Source: Sisyra terminalis (lineage: Eukaryota > Arthropoda > Insecta > Neuroptera > Sisyridae). Taken from it: a stretch of 64,000 nucleotides of DNA. The notes beneath the pieces are model-generated. The model did no database searches. It saw only the letters and a list, made by a program, of their open reading frames with translations, and had not been told where the DNA came from. Location of the stretch: NCBI GenBank assembly GCA_958496175.1, contig OY292279.1:7192001-7256000 (forward strand), read 5' to 3'. Position numbers and translations under genes: made by a program. Positions within the stretch are counted from its first letter, which is position 1. Every line of letters starts with the position of its first letter. Below, piece by piece: positions 26,232-38,200 of this stretch.

Positions 26232-26427
26232 ATTTTTATAATTTCTAATAATTGATTTCTATTCCTTACAGCATATAATATCACTAATTAACATTAATAA
26301 TTAATTCCAGACATTGTTTCATCGAAATATTCGATCGAACAGTTCCAACCTTTCGGGGTTGGAAATGATCGATCGATCGTTCGATGACGCAATATATTTT
26401 TCATTTTATTTTTGCTCATTGGTTTTG

Positions 26428-26594
26428 TGACGTCACTCAATTTCATATATATGACGTCACACATACGTCACACATATATATGACGTCGCCATCCCATGAC
26501 ATCACCCAATGACGTCATTCCCGAAAAAAATCGAAAAATGAGTGAATTTTCGATTTTCGGTTAATAGGATTCTGGGAATAGCTTAGTTACGTCA
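26428..26594. promoter_or_regulatory. Cluster of CRE-like TGACGTCA sites
   Basis: The perfect palindrome TGACGTCA occurs at 26,428, 26,452 and 26,510. Near-matches or half sites are at 26,464 (TACGTCA), 26,481 (TGACGTCG), 26,497 (TGACATCA) and 26,588 (TACGTCA). TGACGTCA is the known CREB/ATF site. Units 2 and 3 keep only the first site, so the cluster is special to unit 1 and may have grown by local duplication (CACATA..TATATGACGTC). Confidence 0.6.
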
Positions 26595-27274
26595 TGGGAG
26601 GCCTAAAAAGCATATCCTAAAGTCAATTTTTTTCTTTTTTTTTTCGAAAATTTTTCGGCCGTAATTCTGAAAAATCCCAAAAAAAGGCCAAATACGCGAT
26701 TTCTTTCACTTTTTTCAACTTTAACGCCGTTTTTAGCGAAAACTATCGACCGTAGATTAACGATAGTAGGCTCATTCGATAGCGCTTGAATTACTCTATC
26801 GATGGTGTAAATTTGGTCCCGGAAAACCTTAAGGGGAAAAACTTTTTTTTTCAAGTTCTCAGAAATTTCATTTCGTCGACCAAATGTACGTCGATTTTTT
26901 CCGCAAAATCATTTGTCGAATTTATTGATGAAATTTGCACCATAGCTGCATTACGTTACCATCGAAACATAAATGTAATAAAATTTTAACTTTTCGATGT
27001 CGTTAATAGTTATTTCGTTATTTAAAATTCACCTATTGTGCTAGCTAATGATATTTAAATACAAATTTGTTTTCTTGAAAAAAAGGATCAAAGACCTAAA
27101 ATTTTTCCAATGTGGTTGTACATCTTTTCCGATCGTAACATGGAGCACCTTTGCTTAAAATTTTTCCGGAAAATTCCAAGGAAATCGTTCGATTGTAAAA
27201 AATTTTAAAGTTAATTAATTCGATATTAAAGTATTATACATTATGCAAAATAATGCTAGTCTAATAAAAATTTG

Positions 27275-28422
27275 TTTTTTTCGAAAAAAAGGATCAAGGA
27301 CCTTAAAATGTTGCAATGTTTTTATTCAAATTTTCCAACTTTAACATGGAGCAGCTAAGGTTCGAATATGGTCGGGAAATTCTAATTCCTTCGATCGAAT
27401 TTTTTTTTCAATTTTCCACAAATCTCATAAGAATTGTTTATATATGAGTTTTAACGTCATTAACATATATCATCTGATAGCCGAGTCGTCTTGGTCGCCG
27501 TTGCCGTTGTTCGGAGTCGAGGTCCCTGGTTCGCTTCCCGCTTGGTCCCGGATTTTTATAATATCTAATAATTGATTTCTAATCCTTACAGCATATAATA
27601 TCTCTAATTAACATTAATAATTAATTCCAGACATTGTATCATCGAAATATTCGATCGAACAGTTCCAACCTTTCGGGGATGGAAATGATCGATCGATCGT
27701 TCGATGACGCAATATATTTTTCATTTAATTTTGGTTCATGAATTTTGTGACGTCATTTTCTGAAAAATGGGGGGGAGGTCCTCGAAATTTCGAATTTAGC
27801 GAAATGGGATTTCGGGAATGGCTTAGTTACGTTGCGGGAAGCCTAAAAATCATTTTTAATTATATAATTTTCCATTTTTTGGCGGAAATTTTTCGGATAA
27901 AATCCAAAAAATCGGAAAAACTGGCCAAATTTGACACATTTTTCTACTTTTTCCAACTTTAAAGCCATTTTTAGCGAAAACTATCGACCGTAGGTTAACG
28001 ATAGTAGGCTCATTCGATAGCGCTTGAATTACTCTATCGTTGGTGTAAATTTGGTCCCGGAAAACCTTAAGGGGAAAAACTTTTTTTTTCAAGTTCTCAG
28101 AAATTTCATTTCGTCGACCAAATGTACGTCGATTTTTTCCGCAAATTCATTTGTCGAATTTATCGATGAAATTCACACCACAGCTGCATTTCATTACCAT
28201 CGAAACATAAATGTAAAAAAAAATCATTTTTTCGATGTCGTTAATGGTTTTTTCGATGTTTAAAATTCACCTACTGCGCTAACTAATGCTATGTAAATAC
28301 AAATTTGTTTTGTTAAAAAAAGGATAAAGGACCTTAAAGTATCACTATTTTATTGGACCACTATTCCAAACGTCACATAGAATTGCTTTGGTGTAAATAT
28401 TTCCGGAAAATTCCAAGAAAAT
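27275..28422 (+). repeat. Core repeat unit 2 with tRNA-like head
   Basis: Same order as unit 1: end block at about 27,276, tRNA-like head, GATCGATCGATCGTTCGATG, conserved ATCGA-rich segment, end block at about 28,306. It differs from unit 1 in the middle (27,750-27,960), where it has a G-run (ATGGGGGGGAGGTC) and TTGGCGGAAATTTTTCGG in place of the CRE cluster. Unit 3 shares this version, so units 2 and 3 are the closer pair. Confidence 0.8.
27475..27550 (+). repeat. tRNA-like (SINE-head-like) sequence, copy 2
   Basis: A-box-like TAGCCGAGTCG and B-box-like GGTTCGCTTCC (27,528-27,538). Compared with copy 1 it has one extra base in the middle (TTGTTCGG against TTGTCGG) and one B-box change. Confidence 0.55.
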
Positions 28423-28472
28423 CTTTTGTCAAATATTACTCACCAGAACGATTTTCATGGAATTTTCCGGAA
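28401..28472. repeat. Centre of the core palindrome
   Basis: 28,401-28,422 and 28,451-28,472 are inverted copies (22 bp, one mismatch; TTCCGGAAAATTCCA at the base). Only 28 bp separate them. From here the arms run outward as unit 2 (left) and unit 3 (right) for about 1 kb each at high identity. Confidence 0.85.
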
Positions 28473-29480
28473 AAATGTTAACCAAAGGTGCTCCATGTTA
28501 CGATCGAAAAAGATGTACAACCACATTGGAAAAATTTTAGGTCCTTGATCCTTTTTTTCAAGAAAACAAATTTGTATTTAAGTAGCATTAGCTAGCACAG
28601 TAGGTGAATGTTAAATAACGAAAAAACCTTTAACGACATCGAAAAGTTTAAATTTTATTACACTTATGTTTCGATGGTAATATAATGCAGCTATGGTGCA
28701 AATTTCATCAATAAATTCGACAAATGATTTTGCGGAAAAAATCGACGTACATTTGGTCGACGAAATGAAATTTCTGAGAACTTGAAAAAAAAAGTTTTTC
28801 CCCTTAAGGTTTTCCGGGACCAAATTTACACCATCGATAGAGTAATTCAAGCGCTATCGAATGAGCCTACTATCGTAAACATACGATCGATAGTTTTCGC
28901 TACAAACGGCGTTAAAGATGGAAAAAGTGGAAAAAAGTGTCAAATTTGGCCAGTTTTTCAGATTTTTTCGATTTTATCCGAAAAATTTCCGCCAAAAAAT
29001 GGAAAATTATATAATTAAAAATGATTTTTAGGCTTCCCGCAGCGTAACTAAGCCATTCCCGAAATCCCATTTCGCTAAATTCGAAAATTCGGGGACCTCC
29101 CCCCCATTTTTCAAAAAAATGACGTCACAAAATTCATGAACCAAAATAAAATGAAAAATATATTGCGTCATCGAACGATCGATCGATCATTTCCAACCCC
29201 GAAAGGTTGGAACTGTTCGATCGAATATTTCGATGATACAATGTCAGGAATTAATTATTAAAGTTAATTAGGGATATAATATGCTGTAAGGAATAGAAAT
29301 CAATTATTAGAAATTATAAAAATCCGGGACCAATCGGGATGCGAACCAGGGACCTCGACTCCGAACAACGGCAACGGCGACCAAGACGACTCGGCTATCA
29401 GATGATATATGCAAATGACGTTGAAACTCATATATAAACAATTCTTATGAGATTTGTAGAAAATTGAAATTTTTTTTAAA
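28451..29480 (-). repeat. Core repeat unit 3, inverted
   Basis: Reverse complement of unit 2 over its whole length, including the G-run, the GGCGGAAATTTTTCGG stretch, the ATCGA-rich segment and the tRNA-like head. The outer end block is missing: homology with units 1 and 2 fades near 29,480 after ATTTGTAGAAAATTGAAA. Confidence 0.8.
29324..29402 (-). repeat. tRNA-like (SINE-head-like) sequence, copy 3
   Basis: Inverted copy with B-box-like GGTTCGCATCC (complement at 29,337-29,347) and A-box-like TAGCCGAGTCG. It has the extra middle base of copy 2 and the B box of copy 1. Confidence 0.55.
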
Positions 29481-29689
29481 TCATTCAATAAGGATTTCGA
29501 TGTTTAAGAAATTTTTCGATATTGACTTTTGCCGTATTATTCGAATTAATCTATCGAAAACCTATTGTACTTACCTTACTTACCATATCGTTATATTAAT
29601 CTAACTTTTCTATATATTCTAACTGTAAAAAAATACCTATGAAATATAAAATTCAAAAGGACGGGTGGGGGCATTTAAATTCAAACAAT

Positions 29690-30074
29690 TAATTTTAATA
29701 AAATCAATTTATTAATGTTAAATATCAATTAAACTTAAACAATAATATAATAACAGTTTTTTGCATATTTACAATAGTTTATATAAATTATGTATCAGTT
29801 GCAACAATTATATATAAATATTAAATTCATAATAAGCTGTTGTATTTTCTAATATTTAAATTATTTATCACTTCACATTCATTGATTTATTGAAACACAA
29901 TTTACACCACTGATTGTTATAGTAAATCCTTTCGTGATTTTATCGATAGAAACCAATTATAGAAAATATATCCTTGGGGAATTGGATCAATGATCCTGGA
30001 ACAATCAGCATCTATTCCTCAAACGTCCATTTGAAAACGATGAACAATTCTCTAATGTCTTCAGTCAGCTTCCT
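29690..30074 (-). other. Exon-like block 3, inverted copy
   Basis: On the minus strand it begins AGGAAGCTGACTG after a CTGTAG acceptor. It matches the left copy again from CAATTCCCCAAGGATAT to TGTGTTTCAATAAATCA, with about 75 extra bases (around 29,985-30,060) between. In the frame compared with the block at 11,413 it has a TGA at once. The lower boundary is approximate. Confidence 0.5.
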
Positions 30075-30132
30075 CTACAGTCAAAATTCATTTAGAACAA
30101 TATTTATAATTTTCAAAAACATTAGAACTTAC

Positions 30133-30214
30133 TAAACATTTATATCCCAAAAACATGATACTTTCTTCAACTCCACCGGACCGGCCTTGTCCAAAATATT
30201 CAGGAAAGTTAAAT
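30133..30214 (-). other. Exon-like block 2, inverted copy
   Basis: 82 bp between a TTTTACAG acceptor and a TTTA|GTAAGT donor. The intron to block 3 is 58 bp (30,075-30,132), against 59 bp in the left copy. It differs from the left copy mainly at GGCCGGTCCGG, with a net loss of one base. Confidence 0.5.
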
Positions 30215-30329
30215 CTGTAAAATAAATTGATATAAATTAATAACACCAATCATACATCCCAATTACATTAAGTTTTAAACAAGAAAAATAACGCCGCAGT
30301 CCAAATTCATACTTGCAAGTTGGGTTGCC

Positions 30330-30545
30330 TACCCTAAACAATTTGTAAAATATTGATCGTTTTCGAGGGATGACTTTTCCTTAGAAGGCCCTATTTTATA
30401 AACAGATAATAAAAATACGCCTTAACGTGAGATGTTATGTGAACAAATTTTTCTCCGGTAAGCAAAAGGACGCCAACAATATCGTTTCAAAGTTTCAAAA
30501 AGGAATTTTTTCAAATCCTAAATAAAGGATATAAAGGAAAGTTTT
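30330..30545 (+). repeat. Diverged monomer at the start of the right array
   Basis: Inverted twin of the isolated monomer at 24,865-25,110 (shared on opposite strands: ACTTTTCCTTAGAAGG, AACAGATAATAAAAATACGC, TTAACGTGAGATGTTATGTG, TCTCCGG). The first regular monomers follow directly. Confidence 0.75.
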
Positions 30546-30795
30546 ATTCGCTGTTAAACTGCTGACTATTATATGTTGAATCGTCCTCAACATTTCTAAG
30601 CCAAAATATTTTATTTTTACGGGATAGAAGGATGAAAAAACCCACCGGGAAGTTAAGGAATTATACATCTATACGACAAATTTCGTCTGAAAATGGATCA
30701 TTTCAAGGGGGTGACTTTTCATTATGAGGTATATTTTTCTCAACCGATTATGAATTAAGGCTTTCAAAAGATGTATAATGTGAAAAAATTTTATT

Positions 30796-30810
30796 CCTGT
30801 GGGTTACAGG
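30796..30810. repeat. Conserved 15-bp dyad in each monomer (example copy)
   Basis: CCTGTGGGTTACAGG: 5-bp arms CCTGT/ACAGG around GGGTT. It is kept in nearly every monomer of the right array and, as CCTGTAACCCACAGG, in most of the left array (for example 12,047-12,061), though much of the rest of the monomer has diverged between arrays. The older edge monomers lack it. Confidence 0.8.
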
Positions 30811-33800
30811 GCAATCACAAATCCATTTCAAATTTTCAAAAAGGCCAAAAAGAACAATTTTCAACCCTAAATAAAGGATATAAAGGAAAGTTTTATTCGC
30901 TGTAAAACTGCTGACTTATATATGTTGAATCGTCCTCAACATTTCTAAGCCAAAATATTTTATTTTTACGGGATAGAAGGACGAAAAAATCCACCGGGAA
31001 GTTAAGGAATTGAACATCTATACGACAAATTTCGTCTGAAAATGGATCATTTCAAGGGGGTGACTTTTCATTATGAGGTATATTTTTCTCAACCGATTAT
31101 GAATTAAGGCTTTCAAAAGATGTATAATGTGAAAAAATTTTATTCCTGTGGGTTACAGGGCAATCACAATTCCATTTCAAAGTTTCAAAAAGGCCTAAAA
31201 GGACAATTTTCAACCCTAAATAAAGGATATAAAGGAAAGTTTTATTCGCTGTAAAACTGCTGACTATTATATGGTGAATCGTCCTCAACATTTCTAAGCC
31301 AAAGTATTTTATTTTTACGGGATAGAAGGATGAAAAAACCCACCGGGAAGTTAAGGAAATGAACATCTATACGACAAATTTCGTCTGAAAATGGATCATT
31401 TCAAGGGGGTGACTTTTCATTATGAGGTATATTTTTCTCAACCGATTATGAATTAAGGCTTTCAAAAGATGTATAATGTGAAAAAATTTTATTCCTGTGG
31501 GTTACAGGGCAATCACAATTCCATTTCAAAGTTTCAAAAAGGCCAAAAAGGACAATTTTCAACCCTAAATAAAGGATATAAAGGAAAGTTTTATTCGCTG
31601 TAAAACTGCTGACTATTATATGTTGAATCGTCCTCAACATTTCTAAGCCAAAATATTTTATTTTTACGGGATAGAAGGATGAAAAAACCCACCGGGAAGT
31701 TAAGGAATTGAACATCTATACGACAAATTTCGTCTGAAAATGGGTCATTTCAAGGGGGTGACTTTTCATTATGAGGTGTATTTTTCTCAACGGATTATGA
31801 ATTAAGGCCTTTTAGAGATGTATAATGTGAAAAAATTTTATTCCTGTGGGTTACAGGGCAATCACAATTCCATTTCTAAGTTTCAAAAAGGCCAAAAAGG
31901 ACAATTTTCAACCCAAAATAAAGGATATAAAGGAAAGTTTTATTCGCTGTAAAACTGCTGACTATTATATGTTGAATCGTCCTCAACATTTCTAAGCCAA
32001 AATATTTTATTTTTACGGGATCGAAGGATGAAAAAACCCACCGGGAAGTTAAGGAATTGAACATCTATACGACAAATTTCGTCTGAAAATGGATCATTTC
32101 AAGGGGGTGACTTTTCATTATGAGGTATATTTTTCTCAACCGATTATGAATTAAGGCTTTCAAAAGATGTATAATGTGAAAAAATGTTATTCCTGTGGGT
32201 TACAGGGCAATCACAATTCCATTTCTAAGTTTCAAAAAGGCCAAAAAGGACAATTTTCAACCCTAAATAAAGGATATAAAGGAAAGTTTTATTCGCTGTA
32301 AAACTGCTGACTATTATATGGTGAATCGTCCTCAACATTTCTAAGCCAAAATATTTTATTTTTACGGGATAGAAGGATGAAAAAACCCACCGGGAAGTTA
32401 AGGAATAGAACATCTATACGACAAATTTCGTCTTAAAATGGGTCAATTCAAGGGGGTGACTTTTCATTATGAGGTATATTTTTCTCAACGGATTATGAAT
32501 AAAGGCTTTCAAAAGATGTATAATGTGAAAAAATTTTATTCCTGTGGGTTACAGGGCAATCACAATTCCATTTCAAATTTTCAAAAAGGCCAAAAAGGAC
32601 AATTTTCAACCCTAAATAAAGGATATAAAGGAAAGTTTTATTCGCTGTAAAACTGCTGACTATTATATGTTGAATCGTCCTCAACATTTCTAAGCCAAAA
32701 TATTTTATTTTTACGGGATAGAAGGATGAAAAAACCCACCGGGAAGTTAAGGAATTGAACATCTATACGACAAATTTCGTCTGAAAATGGATCATTTCAA
32801 GGGGGTGACTTTTCATTATGAGGTATATTTTTCTCAACCGATTATGAATTAAGGCTTTCAAAAGATGTATAATGTGAAAAAATTTTATTCCTGTGGGTTA
32901 CAGGGCAATCACAATTCCATTTCAAAGTTTCAAAAAGGCCAAAAAGGACAATTTTCAACCCTAAATAAACAATATAAAGGAAAGTTTTATTCGCTGTAAA
33001 ACTGCAGACTATTATATGTTGAATCATCCTCAACATTTCTAAGCCAAAATATTTTATTGTTACGGGATAGAAGGATGAAAAAACCCACCGGGAAGTTAAG
33101 GAATTGAACATCTATACGACAAATTTCGTCTGAAAATGGGTCATTTCAAGGGGGTGACTTTTCATTATGAGGTTTATTTTTCTCAACCGATTATGAATTA
33201 AGGCTTTCAAAAGATGTATAATGTGAAAAAATTTTAATCCTGTGGGTTACAGGGCAATCACAATTCCATATCAAAGTTTCAAAAAGGCCAAAAAGGAATA
33301 TTTTCAACCCTAAATAAAGGATATAAAGGAAAGTTTTATTCGCTGTAAAACTGCTGACTATTATATGTTGAAGCGTCCTCAACATTTCTAAGCCAAAATA
33401 TTTTATTTTTACGGGATAGAAGGATGAAAAAACCCACCGGGAAGTTAAGGAATTGAACATCTATACGACAAATTTCGTCTGAAAATGGATCATTTCAAGG
33501 GGGTGACTTTTCATTATGAGGTATATTTTTCTCAACCGATTATGAATTAAGGCTTTCAAAAGATGTATAATGTGAAAAAAATTTATTCCTGTGGGTTACA
33601 TGGCAATCACAATTCCATTTCAAAGTTTCAAAAAGGCCAAAAAGGACAATTTTCAACCCTAAATAAAGAATATAAAGGAAAGTTTTATTCGCTGTAAAAC
33701 TGCAGACTATTATATGTTGAATCATCCTCAACATTTCTAAGCCAAAATATTTTATTGTTACGGGATAGAAGGATGAAAAAACCCACCGGGAAGTTAAGGA

Positions 33801-35284
33801 ATTGAACATCTATACGACAAATTTCGTCTGAAAATGGATCATTTCAAGGGGGTGACTTTTCATTATGAGGTATATTTTTCTCAACCGATTATGAATTAAG
33901 GCTTTCAAAAGATGTATAATGTGAAAAAAATTTATTCCTGTGGGTTACAGGGCAATCACAATTATATTTCAAATTTTCAAAAAGGCCAAAAAGGACAATT
34001 TTCAACCCTAAATAAAGGATATAAAGGAAAGTTTTATTCGCTGTAAAACTGCAGACTATTATATGTTGAATCATCCTCAACATTTCTAAGCCAAAATATT
34101 TTATTGTTACGGGATAGAAGGATGAAAAAACCCACCGGGAAGTTAAGGAATTGAACATCTATACGACAAATTTCGTCTGAAAATGGGTCATTTCAAGGGG
34201 TTGACTTTTCATTATGAGGTTTATTTTTCTCAACGGATTATAAATTAAGGCCTTTAAGAGATGTATAATGTGAAAACATTTTATTCCTGTGGGTTACAGG
34301 GCAATCACAATTCCATTTCAAAGTTTCAAAAAGGCCAAAAAGGACAATTTTCAACCCTAAATAAAGGATATAAAGGAAAGTTTTATTCGCTGTAAAACTG
34401 CTGACTATTATATATTGAATCGTCCTCAACATTTCTAAGTCAAAATATTTTATTTTTACGGGATAGAAGGATGAAAAAACCCACCGGGAAGTTAATGAAT
34501 TGAACATCTATACGACAAATTTCGTCTGAAAATGGATCATTTCAAGGGGGTGACTTTTCATTATGAGGTATATTTTTCTCAACCGATTATGAATTAAGGC
34601 TTTCAAAAGATGTATAATGTGAAAAAATTTTATTCCTGTGGGTTACAGGGCAATCACAATTCCATTTCAAAGTTTCAAAAAGGCCAAAAAGGACAATTTT
34701 CAACCCAAAATAAAGGATATAAAGGAAAGTTTTATTCGCTGTAAAACTGCTGACTATTATATGTTGAATCGTCCTCAACATTTCTAAGCCAAAATATTTC
34801 ATTTTTACGGGATAGAAGGATGAAAAAACCCACCGGGAAGTTAAGGAATTGAACATCTATACGACAAATTTCGTCTGAAAATGGATCATTTCTAGGGGGT
34901 GACTTTTCATTATGAGGTATATTTTTCTCAACCGATTATGAATTAAGGCTTTCAAAAGATGTATAATGTGAAAAAATTTTATTCCTGTGGGTTACAGGGC
35001 AATCACAATTATATTTCAAATTTTCAAAAAGGCCAAAAAGGACAATTTTCAACCCTAAATAAAGGATATAAAGGAAAGTTTTATTCGCTGTAAAACTGCT
35101 GATTTATATATGTTGAATCGTCTTCAACATTTCTAAGCCAAAATATTTTATTTTTACGGGATAGAAGGATGAAAAAACCCACCGGGAAGTTATGGAATTG
35201 AACATCTATACGACAAATTTCGTCTGAAAATGGGTCATTTCAAGGGGGTGACTTTTCATTATGAGGTTTATTTCTCTCAACGGA

Positions 35285-38200
35285 TTATGAATTAAGGCCT
35301 TTAAGAGAAGTATAATGTGAAAACATTTTATTCCTGTGGGTTACAGGGCAATCACAATTCCATATCAAAGTTTCAAAAAGGCCAAAAAGGACAATTTTCA
35401 ACCCTAAATAAAGGATATAAAGGAAAGTTTTATTCGCTGTAAAACTGCTGACTATTATATGTTGAATCGTCCTCAACATTTCTAAGCCATAATATTTTAT
35501 TTTTACGGGATAGAAGGATGAAAAAACCCACCGGGAAGTTATGGAATTGAACATCTATACGACAAATTTCGTCTGAAAATGGGTCAATTCAAGGGGGTGA
35601 CTTTTCATTATGAGGTATATTTTTCTCAACGGATTATGAATTAAGGCCTGTAAGAGATGTATTATGTGAACAAAATTTATTCCTGTGGGTTACAGGGCAA
35701 TCACAATTCCATTTCTAAGTTTCAAAAAGGACAATTTTCAACCCTAAATAAAGGATATAAAGGAAAGTTTTGTTCGCTGTAAAACTGCTGACTATTATAT
35801 GTTGAATCGTCCTCAACATTTCTAAGCCAAAATATTTTATTTTTAAGGGATAGAAGGATGAAAAAACCCACCGGGAAGTTAATGAATTGAACATCTATAC
35901 GACAAATTTCGTCTGAAAATGGGTCAATTCAAGGGGGTGACTTTTCATTATGAGGTGTATTTTTCTCAACGGATTATGAATTAAGGCCTTTTAGAGATGT
36001 ATAATGTGAAAAAATTTTATTCCTGTGGGTTACAGGGCAATCACAATTCCATTTCAAAGTTTCAAAAAGGCCAAAAAGGACAATTTTCAACCCAAAATAA
36101 AGGATATAAAGGAAAGTTTTATTCGCTGCAAAACTGCTGACTATTATATGTTGAATCGTCCTCAACATTTCTAAGCCAAAATATTTTATTTTTACGGGAT
36201 AGAAAGATGAAAAAACCCACCGGGAAGTTAAGGAATTGAACATCTATACGACAAATTTCGTCTGAAAATGGATCATTTCAAGGGGGTGACTTTTCATTAT
36301 GAGGTATATTTTTCCTAACGGATTATGAATTAAGGCTTTCAAAAGATGTATAATGTGAAAAAATTTTATTCCTGTGGGTTACAGGGCAATCACAATTCCA
36401 TTTCAAATTTTCAAAAAGGCCAAAAAGGACAATTTTCAACCCTAAATAAAGGATATAAAGGAAAGTTTTATTCGCTGTAAAACTGCTATTATATGTTGAA
36501 TCGTCCTCAACATTTCTAAGCCAAAATATTTTATTTTTACGGGATAGAAGGATGAAAAAACCCACCGGGAAGTTAAGGAATTGAACATCTATACGACAAA
36601 TTTCGTCCGAAAATGGATCATTTCAAGGGGGTGACTTTTCATTATGAGGTATATTTTTCTCAACCGATTATGAATTAAGGCTTTCAAAAGATGTATAATG
36701 TGAAAAAATTTTATTCCTGTGGGTTACAGGGCAATCTCAATTCCATTTCAAATTTTCAAAAAGGCCAAAAAGGACAATTTTCAACCCTAAATAAAGGATA
36801 TAAAGGAAAGTTTTATTCGCTGTAAAACTGCTGATTTATATATGTTGAATCGTCCTCAACATTTCTAAGCCAAAATATTTTATTTTTACGGGATAGAAGG
36901 ATGAAAAAACCCACCGGGAAATTAAGGAATTGAACATCAATACGACAAATTTCGTCTGAAAATGGGTCAATTCAAGGGGGTGACTTTTCATTATGAGGTA
37001 TATTTTTCTCAACGGATTATGAATTAAGGCCTTTAAGAGATGTATTATGTGAACAAAATTTATTCCTGTGGGTTACAGGGCAATCACAATTCCATTTCAA
37101 AGTTTCAAAAAGGCCAAAAAGGACAATTTTCAACCCTAAATAAAGGATATAAAGGAAAGTTTTATTCGCTGTAAAACTGCTGATTTATATATGTTGAATC
37201 GTCCTCAACATTTCTAAGCCAAAATATTTTATTTTTACGGGATAGAAGGATGAAAAAACCCACCGGGAAATTAAGGAATTGAACATCAATACGACAAATT
37301 TCGTCTGAAAATGGGTCAATTCAAGGGGGTGACTTTTCATTATGAGGTATATTTTTCTCAACGGATTATGAATTAAGGCCTTTAAGAGATGTATTATGTG
37401 AACAAAATTTATTCCTGTGGGTTACAGGGCAATCACAATTCCATTTCAAAGTTTCAAAAAGGACAATTTTCAACCCTAAATAAAGGATATAAAGGAAAGT
37501 TTTATTCGCTGTAAAACTGCTGACTATTATATGTTGAATCGTCCTCAACATTTCTAAGCCAAAATATTTCATTTTTACGGGATAGAAGGATGAAAAAACC
37601 CACCGGGAAGTTAAGGAATTGAACATTTATACGACAAATTTCGTCTGAAAATGGATCATTTCTAGGGGGTGACTTTTCATTATGAGGTATATTTTTCTCA
37701 ACGGATTATGAATTAAGGCCTTTAAGAGATGTATTATGTGAACAAAATTTATTCCTGTGGGTTACAGGGCAATCACAATTCCATTTCAAAGTTTCAAAAA
37801 GGACAATTTTCAACCCTAAATAAAGGATATAAAGGAAAGTTTTATTCGCTGTAAAACTGCTGATTTATATATGTTGAATCGTCTTCAACATTTCTAAGCC
37901 AAAATATTTTATTTTTACGGGATAGAAGGATGAAAAAACCCACCGGGAAGTTAAGGAATTTAACATCTATACGACAAATTTCGTCTGAAAATGGGTCAAT
38001 TCAAGGGGGTGACTTTTCATTATGAGGTATATTTTTCTGAACGGATTATGAATTAAGGCCTTTAAGAGATGTATAATGTGAAAAAATTTTATTCCTGTGG
38101 GTTACAGGGCAATCACAATTCCATTTCAAAGTTTCAAAAAGGCCAAAAAGGACAATTTTCAACCCTAAATAAAGAATATAAAGGAAAGTTTTATTCGCTG

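Larger units (their letters stand above)
25965..27190 (+). repeat. Core repeat unit 1 with tRNA-like head
   Basis: The unit begins and ends with copies of a block of about 115 bp (AAAAAAAGGATCAA through GGAAAATTCCAA; at about 25,968 and 27,066). Between them are a tRNA-like head (26,156-26,231), TTCGATCGAACAGTTCC, GATCGATCGATCGTTCGATG, a CRE-like cluster and a highly conserved segment near 26,740-26,950 rich in ATCGA. The next unit follows at a spacing of about 1,315 bp. Tandem duplication or a transposon with short direct terminal repeats would both fit; I recognise no family. About 100 bp of AT-rich spacer follow. Confidence 0.75.

Noticed and set aside
26603..29018. Conserved frames MKKKVFPLKVFRDQIYT and, on the other strand, VNLVPENLKGKNFFFQ in the core units
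   Set aside because: Both strands are open over the same conserved segment in all three units, which points to recent duplication and not to selection on a protein. Starts and ends differ between copies.
26156..29402. Functional tRNA genes
   Set aside because: A- and B-box-like motifs are present but I cannot draw a complete cloverleaf with a paired acceptor stem; copies are embedded in longer repeat units.
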